Shown here: positions 52,326 through 62,300 of the stretch, one piece after another
How positions within the stretch are numbered: position 1 is the stretch's first letter
Layout: each line of letters opens with the position of its first letter
Assembly: GCA_946811695.1 (NCBI GenBank)
Contig: OX328128.1
Coordinates: 78,014,960-78,078,959 of the forward strand
DNA length: 64,000 nucleotides
Direction: 5' to 3'
Origin: Gonocerus acuteangulatus
Lineage: Eukaryota; Arthropoda; Insecta; Hemiptera; Coreidae
The notes under the pieces: model-generated
The model's database searches: none
Told to the model about the DNA's origin: nothing
Seen by the model: the letters and a program-made list of their open reading frames with translations, nothing else
Translations under genes and position numbers: made by a program

Positions 52326-53311
52326 AAAAATCCATCTAATTACCTTTCTTGTAAATAAACAATTTTTAAAATGGGTCAAATGGTGTTTTCTAATACATTT
52401 TTTTCAAATGTTAACTAATCCCAACCTATAAAACCTATGATTTTTCTAGGGGGGAAGTTGTTATTATGAATAGAAATTTATTTATTGTTTTCCTGAACAA
52501 TATCCTTTTATTTATACGTCCTTGGGGTAATGTTACTATGTATAGTTAGTATTAGTAAATTAATTGAAATATATTCAGCTCTGGATGGGGACTATTTATT
52601 GAGTCGAGATATTGTGGGTCGAGAATGGACACCCTGGCAACTGTACCAATAGTGGAGGCTGCTCCTATAATTTATTATTGTAAATATATACTTAATTATT
52701 CATAATCAATATATTCTATGTTATTGTATCTGAGCATATTTGGATATTATGTAATCTAAATATAGGCCATCACAAGAATAGAGTTATTCTTGTAACAAGT
52801 TTTGATATAGCCATTCCTCCTTGGGGGGTGTTTCCAACCGAATTAAAACTGTATTATTCAATTGAACCACTCTCCTTTCCTTCCGTTTAGCCAAACCATG
52901 TTTATTTACATTATGGCTGGATTTAAAAATAGTGATTAGACATATTTATTAGGGGTCACAACCACAAATATCACTCATTAATATTTTATTTTAACTCTTA
53001 GCAAAAGTAAAACAATTTAACAAGAGAGTTGCCAACAAAATTAAATTGAAGAAAAGTAAACAAATTTGGAACAGGAAAGGTGCGATACAAATACTTTGTG
53101 CTTATGAAGTGCTAATTTAAAACATAAACAAAACAAATTGCTCATTTTTGTTTCTTTGTTGTTTTCATGTTCCATAGAATGCAGACATAGAGAAAGAAGG
53201 CGTTCTCCGACCTCGCTGCCCTAGACGCTTAAGGGTGACTAATTTTCTGCAGTCCATGAAGACATCATTTTATTTTATTTTTTTTTCTTGTTTTGGTGAA
53301 TTGTTTTTAAA
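52326..53311. other. Upstream region of the RHS gene
   Basis: AT-rich with no further gene seen. A pyrimidine tract ending CTGCAG (53252) resembles an acceptor. An ATG at 53256 opens a 31-codon frame with a hydrophobic start (KTSFYFIFFSCF), out of frame with the long ORF. An in-frame TGA at 53297-53299 precedes the chosen start at 53312. No certain TATA box was identified. Confidence 0.4.
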
Positions 53312-56300
53312 ATGTACACTTTTGCGTTTTCTGATCAAACGGACATTTTAAGCGGTTTCGACCCATTGAATTTGCATAGCATATATTCGTTAGAGGCTAA
53401 TGCAACGTCTGCAGGAGTAATCGTGCGGCAAGGAAGTACATTGACGGGACATAGAAAGAACTCAGAAAAATGGGAACCTCTTTGGAAGAAGGACATTTTT
53501 TCAAGGGAAGAAAACTATCCATTGGAACGCTATCCTTGGCTGGTCAGCGACTATTTGGTTGCAGATAAGAACGTAGTGGTCATCAAGCATCCTGATGGAG
53601 TCAGATTTTACAAAACGGGTTTGAACAGTAGGAGTTTGGAGTTGATGAAAGAAGATGGCAATTTCCACGACGTTTATGGCTACGAACTGAAGTTCGGTAG
53701 ATTTTATCCTGATGCGAACTGTTTGGGACTGATGGCCCGGGATACGCACGGCGAGATATCTTTCTATGTCACTACAAAGAATAGTTTGTCACCGGATGAC
53801 TCGGATCCTCTGCTTCCTCTAGACGTAGACTTGACACTGGGTCAAGAGTGGAAAGCCAAATCGACTGACTTGTTCGTGACCGATCTCCTCCACAGAAAAC
53901 CTCAGACAATTGGCTTGAGAACATCAAATGGTTTAGAGTTCTATCAGTTCGATGAAAATTATTCCTTGCAGCAGATATTACGTACCTCTTTGGCACAGAA
54001 GCCGAGCAATGGTCAAGACAATTTATTCTTTGCCAATGTAGTCCAGGAAAAGTACCAGGATATCTTGCAGCTCAATAGCAGCGGTTTGTACCTCTTTGCT
54101 TATAGAGAATCAAAAAATGATTACGACCTAGTTCATCGACATGGAGGTTTCACCGAAGAATACGGTTGGTCTCCGAGATATAGAGACACAATCGCGTTCG
54201 TCGACATAAACGGTGACAGATTCGACGATCTCGTGTTCACAGGACAGAACGGCCTTACCGCACTCAGCTTCGATACTGCCGACAAGAAATGGAAGGAGAT
54301 TATGAGCCCAGATTCCTTGCCGGAAGAGCAAAGGTACTCCAATGTCGTAGGTTATCTAGCAAATGATTATCAAACTTCAGTATTTACGCAAGCCCCTTCT
54401 GGAGAAGTACGTTGGGCGAGAGTCGACCAAGTAGACACTCCGACAACCTTGCCAACAACGAAGGAACCTCCTCCGACCGAGCCAACACCTCCCGAAACAA
54501 AAACTTGCCAAACCATTGGCATGGATACTACTCCTGGACGTCTTCAAAACAAACCCGTACTTAGATGGATTGAGCAATGGAATAAGGATTCCCTAAAAGA
54601 TGCGCTAAGCGCTCAAAACGGCGAGGTAAGCTTCAGCGTGCCACTAATCGACACATACGCAACAACGGGCTGGGGTGTAAAATTTGATTTAAACTATCAT
54701 GCCAAGTCTTCAATAAACTCCGGCAGTCTTGTCGGAGAAAACTGGTCTGTCTTTCTAGCCCAAGATTTCATAACCTTCGATAGGCAAAACAGCATTCGCC
54801 CAGAAAACTCAATTTACTATTTGATATTGCAAGGTCAAGTCTTGCGTTTGAAGCTTAGTTCTACAGAAAGAGGAGTGCAGACGTTTCAAATAGCTAGCAC
54901 TTCGTACGAAAACTACAACGTAAGCATTGAGTACCGACCATCAGAAAACAAGTGGGTCGTGGAAGATTCGACAGAAGTTGTGGTTTATGGTCAAGACAAT
55001 GATGCTCTGCAATGGAGCCTTAATTGGCCGAATTGGGCAGGAACAGGAACAGACAGATTGGGACTGCAACCCGAAATTACGTCATGGTATTTGAAAACGC
55101 GTTACAATAAAAACACTGCTCAGAAACTCTACTATTCTTATCAAAATGAACACACTACATTTTATAGTGGCAAGTCTTATACCGCTGCAATTTGGCTCAA
55201 GTCAATCAGCGACCTTAATGACATGCAAGTCGATTTTTTCTATATACAAAAAGAAAGCTCGGAATATATCGTACCAAATCCTGTAAGCAAAGAGGGGGAC
55301 ATCCTTTTCCCTGTACCTCTCAGGGAGTCAAAATTTTTACAAGGTTATAGTATTGTTACTGCAACATTCAGTCAGTCTTTAAAGTTCAGCTATGACTTGG
55401 TCAATGATAAAAGACTGCTCAGCACGATCAGTCAAGACAATGAGACTCTACTAAAATTCCGGTATAGTAGCCAATTCAAAGATCATTATATATCAAGTTT
55501 TGAAGTGCCATCAATGGGGTCGGAAATCAAATTTGACTACGATAAGCTAGAATCGCCAACCTACGTGCTAACATACCCAGTGAGTGAGGAACCCAAAGTT
55601 GTAAAAGGCCAAAACTATACCATCATAGGATACCGACACCCAAAGGGAAATCAAGTCGCTCTACAATTGTTGAGTTCCGACATGACAAAAACTATTCAAA
55701 ACTGTCTGGTGGACATCAAAATGTCTTGTCCCAAATCGGAATCTGAAATAAAGGAATTAGCTATTGTCACATACGAAAACTCTTTCGTAATTTACGTGCG
55801 TACGGAAATTGGTCAATCTTTGTTCACGTACTCCAGACAAGGAGGGACTTGGTCCAGCGAACCCGTCGAGAAGAAGTTCAGTAAAGATACCAAACTCTCT
55901 TTCAGTAGTAATTTTTTCGTCGCATTCAGTCCTCAGCAGAACCATATCGCCTTCTTTGTTTACAAAGATGGCCAATGGATCGAAAGTATGCGATCAATTG
56001 CATCTTCTGCAAAGGTGGCTCTGAGTCGCCACTTCGTCACGACTTACGACGACCAATACCTACGGCTTTTCTATGCAAGCGGTGAAATTTGGAACGAACG
56101 CTTTCTCCCTGTGAAATCTGGACTCGAGTTACAACATTTCATTGACAGATTCGATGTTTTAGATGACCTGAAGCAGAAGATAGTGAGTTTTTTTGGTCCA
56201 TACACACTGCAGGCATTAAACAATGTGATCGTTCTTAGCACAATAGAAGAAGACGGAGGTCAGTTGTATTCGTCAGTTCGGCTCTATTTGCTAGGGGAAA

Positions 56301-59300
56301 ATATGGACATTGGACATCAGGATATCGTACAGATACCGAGAGAAAATCTCTTCTCACTACATGAAGACAGGTCTAACAAGAATGAAACGATCCACGTCTC
56401 TATTGGGTACGTAAAACACGAAGGGAAATACAGACTCGAAGTTCAAAAGGCTTGGGGAAGTGATTTCGATAAGATAAAAAAACAAAGTGACCGCGACGAA
56501 CGTATAAAACAGTTTATAAAGAAAAGTAACGAAGACGAGGGCTTCCGGAATTCTGTTAAGAATCAAACATTAGTGGACTTCTCGTATTTTGTGAATCAAA
56601 TCAGTGATGCCGGTGTCTATTGTGGGAACGATACTCTCTTGCAGAACACGGGAACTGGTTGGAAGAGAGAACAACATCGACCGGAAAGGTCTATTCAACT
56701 AGGGAATAAGTTCAAATTGAACCAATCCGAAGATAAAGGAACGTGGTTTTTATACAGGACAAACGAATCCCAACCAATCAGAGAGATAAAACTATACTCT
56801 TCAGACAAGATGGTTAATCTTTACCCTAGCTTAATTGCATACCAATCTCAAGTCGACTCTGTTGAAGTATTGAGCTTTTTGGATGAAGAGACTTTAGGCA
56901 AGAATTACATACTAAAAAAAGAACAACTTCTTACTAATAACAACGGACACACTTTGATGACGTTAGCGAACGTTACTGGAGTTGAGGAAAAAATGGAACT
57001 GAAGATACGTCCAGTGACATTCTTCTCTCCTGAAATCTTACACTCTGTGAGTAAGGTGGAATTTCGCGATGGGGATTCAAAACGTCTCACGAGCTACAGG
57101 CGTTCCTTGAGTATCGAGACGAAACCATATACCGTCACTCAAGTCTTCACTGAGATCCCGGGTGGTGATCAGACTAAACACGGTTTTCACGAGACGACGT
57201 ATATCACGAAAAATGGGAATACGACAAAGGTCGAGAAGTGGTTTGACGCAGGTGGTCTCGAAGTGTACAACCCCGAAAATGGCAGTAAGACCAAAGAGAA
57301 AAACGGTAATTCTACTGATACGAATCCGTCTCATTTGCTTGATCGTAACAAAAAATGGCTGATCAGCGACTTCACGCCTCACAGCTTGGCTGACGAAATG
57401 AACGCTTTTTACGGTTTCGAGGATTATGAAAGTGGGCAAATTTCATCTCCAGAGAATCAATGGCAACTAAACGGCACTGAAATAATAAAAAAACAATTTT
57501 CCTTCACAGGTCAAAACTATTTGCGTCTGGCCAACAATGCTTCGCTGCAAGGCCATCTGCAGCCTTTGGATCAAGAAGGTGCATACCTTGCATCGTGCTG
57601 GTTGCGTTCTACTGCAATTCTCCAGCTAAACAGGCCTGTTCCTTACTTAAAGGCGATAATAAAGGCAAATGGGGAAGAAATTATTGGACTACTTGCGCAG
57701 GTAAAAAACCGATTTAGCACTTGGTCGTATCTTGAACTAATGCTAGATTTTAAAACAATTAAGGAGATTTATAAGCAATACGCTTCACAGAATAGTAAGA
57801 AATCGCTACCGCCAAATCCAAAATTTTCTATAACACTGAGAGTCGAAGCATCTTCAGACGAAATAATAGATTTGGATCATATACGATTTTTTCTTCTTTC
57901 GCACGATTTTTCTGCAACAGTATACGAACCACTGACAGGGCAAAAATCAGCTGTCATTCAGTTAAACGGTCTTGTAAAAAGAAATATTTTAGGACGCACT
58001 TTAGAGAATATTGGCGAGGTCAACGAAAAAGGGCAGGTGACCAAATTTTCCTCTAGTAGCAGAACTGGGAAATTATCTCACCAGCCGAATGGTACTACTG
58101 TTGGCAATTATAAACCTAGTAGACTTACTTTTGAACCGGAGACTGGGTTCCACGAGGATTTCGATCCTCAGAGTTTGTGCAACCGGTGGGAGATAGAAGA
58201 ACCAAATGCCTGGAAGTTCGCACCTCGTCAATTGTGGCATGAAAGTCCTTGGAGACACACTCTAGTTGGAAAGACGAATTTTATCGATCCTGATGTTGCA
58301 GCGATTAGATGTGTTTTCGTTTTACAACAAACACAAGCTTCTCTCAAATTGATGTGGAATGAAGTTGTGAATTTTGAATTTACACGGACATCTGATTGCA
58401 CTTGTAACTTACGAGTGCCGCCAGATCGCGTCATCTCGCCACTGCCCACTTCAGGAGAGATCATTGCTATGCACGATCACAACCATGCATTTATCTGGTT
58501 GGATGGTGTCCTGTTGTACGACCAGGCTCTGCAGGAGCCTGCTCCATCTACCTCCGGATTTTCCTTGCAAGTTTCTGGCATAGTACTCATTGAAGACGTT
58601 ATCGTTATGAACCATCCCAGTGTGAAAGTACACTACCAAAACTCTTTAGGACAAATGACGCAAGAGATCCAGCTAGAAGACGCTAGCTCGGCGTTGGTGA
58701 CGGAAACACTTTATGACGAACTGGGTCGAGGTGCAATTACAACCAAGAGCACTAGGATCAGTCGCATGATTGGAGAAGCACTTTTGGCATATCGACCGAA
58801 CTTTGTTATTAACGACAATTCAGAGGAATTCGACTCTGTATGGATAACTGGAAAAATCCGCGGAGAAGTGGATACTTTTAATCCCGACGATAGTGGATTC
58901 CCTTATTCAAGGACGACATTCGCAGCAAATCCACTTCATCAGGAAACTGCTTTCGGACTGGCAGGAAGGGAGTTTTCGGTGTCAGGAAAATATTCAACAA
59001 GGTATTCCCGCCAATCCGACCTGGATTTGGTTAACCTGCTCTTTCCAGATAGCCATGGATATCATCATAAAGTACAGCAACTTCCCAACAAGAGCGTCAG
59101 AGTTATGGTTTTCGACGAAAAGGGCAACCAAGTCGCACGTTACGTTCGCGTACCTGGTTACGATCATTCTCTTAGCACTTACGAATACGACCAGGGCGGC
59201 CGTTTGGTTAAAATCCTTCCTCCGGTCTACCACGAAAAGGCAAACACTGCAGTCAAACCAAAACCTTGGAAACCAGGCGAAAGCCACCTTACTGATGAGG

Positions 59301-62300
59301 AGTCAAAATTGCAAGGTGCTTTGGGTACACACTTATCCTACGACGAAATCGGAAATTTATTAAAAAAACTTACTCCTGACAGCAACTCTGCTGAATACGT
59401 GTACAACTCAGAAAATCAAATCAGGTTTATGATTTTCAGTGGTCAAGGAGACAATCACACAGTTTACATGGATTATGACGCCAGAGGCCAACTCTGGCGT
59501 TCTGGTTATTTCCAAAAGTCGAATGTAGAAAATGGCAATGTTGTCGAGGCACAGGACTACCAACTATTCCATTACTCATATGATCAAGACGACCCACTAC
59601 TTCGAGGTCGAATTAAGCAATGTATCACTCATATAGACGGCGAAACTGTTGTCGACAAAATGTATTTAGACGCAGACGAACAGATAATATCGAAAGATAC
59701 TGTGGCAACATTCCACAAACATGATGACACCAGCTTCAAAGATTTCAAGAAACAATTCAAAGGCGAAAAGTTACATATGATTACATACCCACTGAAGCTG
59801 AATGGCGATCAGCTCCGTGTTGTTCACAGCTACAACAGATTAGGACAATTAGTCGGTCTAGGAACTTCAAGAGAGCCATATTTTTATGCAAAATTTGCCT
59901 ACCACCCATCAGGTCAACTGTCCCAAGCTCAATACGACGCCGGAAATCCACAAGGCTTCATCCGTTTGTACGAATACAACTCACCTGGTTTTCTTGAGAG
60001 AATATCTGATCCATTCATCACAGAGGAAATATCTTTCACAGAGGGTGGCTACGGCCAAGACGGTTTCGGAGACGGCTCAGTGATGCACACCGTCTTCAAC
60101 GCCTCTTGGACAAAATCTGCAGATGGAAGGTGGTTTCAAGTACACGAAGAAACACTTGGTATTCCTTTTGCGAATGTTTGCCTCCGAGCACTAAAGCGAC
60201 TGGGATATCTCACTCGGGACGGCCGACCCTTAAAGATGTTCTTTCCCTCGGCGGAAAATAGGATGCCCTTGGTATGTAGTGGAAAATCGGGCTTGAAACT
60301 AGCAGTAATATTAGCGGGAAGACAGCCACCAAGAGGATACGGACATCTGTACTCTTACGGTACTCATCAAGAGCTGACCAAAGCTAAGTACTTTACAGAC
60401 GAGACAAGAACTCTAGTAGATCCTCTACAACCGAAGACATTCAGCAAGGAAATCCAAGGTTTCTCCGGAAAACAATCCAATGAAGTTTGGGACTTGCTGA
60501 CAAAATCTGGCTTCATCCTCACAGATCAGAAGCGAGATGATCCAGAAACATCAATAGGAAAGCGGGGAACATCCTTTCTCCGCCAACAAGAACTTTTGAA
60601 GGACTTGTCTTTAATAAACAGCAATTATATTATATATCTTGAACCAATAAAAAAGCTTATTACATTTACAATCGGCCAACGGAAAGCATTGTCAAAAGAT
60701 GATTTCGAAAAGGAATTCTTGCAATGGGAAGGTGTTGATGAAACGACATCCACTATTGTTTCCAACAAGCATAAAAAGGTCGCAAGGGAGATCGGTCAAA
60801 TGTTGGAAGAAAAAGGATACCTCAAAGACATAAAAAAGGCTTTGAACTCTCAATTTATGACAGTATTGAGTGATTACACAACCTTCCTGTCCGACATCAT
60901 CCGTGTCTTGTCGAGTAAATTCACACACGCCTTAGGCGAATCTGCATTCGATATGGAGTCGTACGATATTGACCCTAATGGAAATCACAGGCTTTTCTAC
61001 ACTGGTCCTAACCGCTACGAGATGCTTTATTCTCCAGATTCTAATCAAATACACACCGTCAAATTGAGCGGGACAAAAGAAGAAATGGAGACGCACGGCA
61101 TGAAACACGACCATGTAGGAAACGTGATTCAAGCTCTGCATAAAGGGATACGACGAATTGTTTATCACCCGGTTTCTCAGAGAACATTGCGGATAGAACT
61201 CGTAGACGGTACTGTTCTTCGGTTCTACTACGACACGAACGGAGAACGGGTCCTCAAAAGGGTGTTCGACTCGAAAGGTCGCATCAAGAGCGAAATTCAC
61301 TACTTAAGAGACGAAAAAGGCAAAGTACTGATGGATAAACAAATAAAATACAAGAAGGGTTCGTCAAGAAAGCTTGTCACAGCGTACCTTTATGGACCTA
61401 AAGAATTGTTCGGCTTTGTTCGTAATAACAAACTTTATTACGTTTCAACTGACTACGGGAGGTCGGTAAGATTGGTAATAAATGGTGGTAGAGTAGTCGC
61501 AGCATACGACTATTTACCGTACGGTCAGATGATGCGATCTTTCGGCGAAGATCCAGAAGCCCAAATCCACTATCGATATTCAGGCCAAGAATGGGACGAA
61601 GAAACTGGTTTATACAACTTCCACGCTCGTCTCTACGATCCGAGCATCGGGCGTTTCTACCAACCGGATCCAAAAATGCAGTACTTCAGTCCATACAAAT
61701 ACGCCGGAAACTCTCCCATTTCCCTAATAGACCCCGATGGCGAGTTCGCCTTCTTAATCTTCATTTTCATAGCAGTGTTCGCCGTTGCAGGGGCGTACCT
61801 AGGAGGCGCAGCGGCCAATGGAACCTTCAACCCATTGGATTGGGACTGGAAGAGCGGAAATACCTGGATTGGAATATTCAAAGGCGCTTTCACTGGAGTT
61901 TCCATTCCTCTGGGCTTCATTGGAGCCACTCCACTTGCAATTGTCGAATTATCAGTCAATTTGGGACAGTGGTACTTGAATTCCGCTGCTAAATTCGGCT
62001 CTTGGAACCCGGCCAAGTGGGACTGGAAATCTCCAGGAGTTTACTACGGACTCTTCGAATCACTAAACGTGGGCGAAGGATTCTCGCCGTTGTCCGGATT
62101 CAAAAGCATTGGCAAAAGCATAAAGTCATTAGGAAAAGGGAAAAGTATCCTAAAGTCTCTAATGACCATAGGATTCGAAGTGGGGTTAGCTTACAAAGAT
62201 GCCGTGATGGCCAATGGGAACATGGCCTTCTGGGAATGGGATTGGACAAGCCCAGAAACTTGGGATGCTCTCCTTCAAGGAATGAACGAAGGTTCAGACG

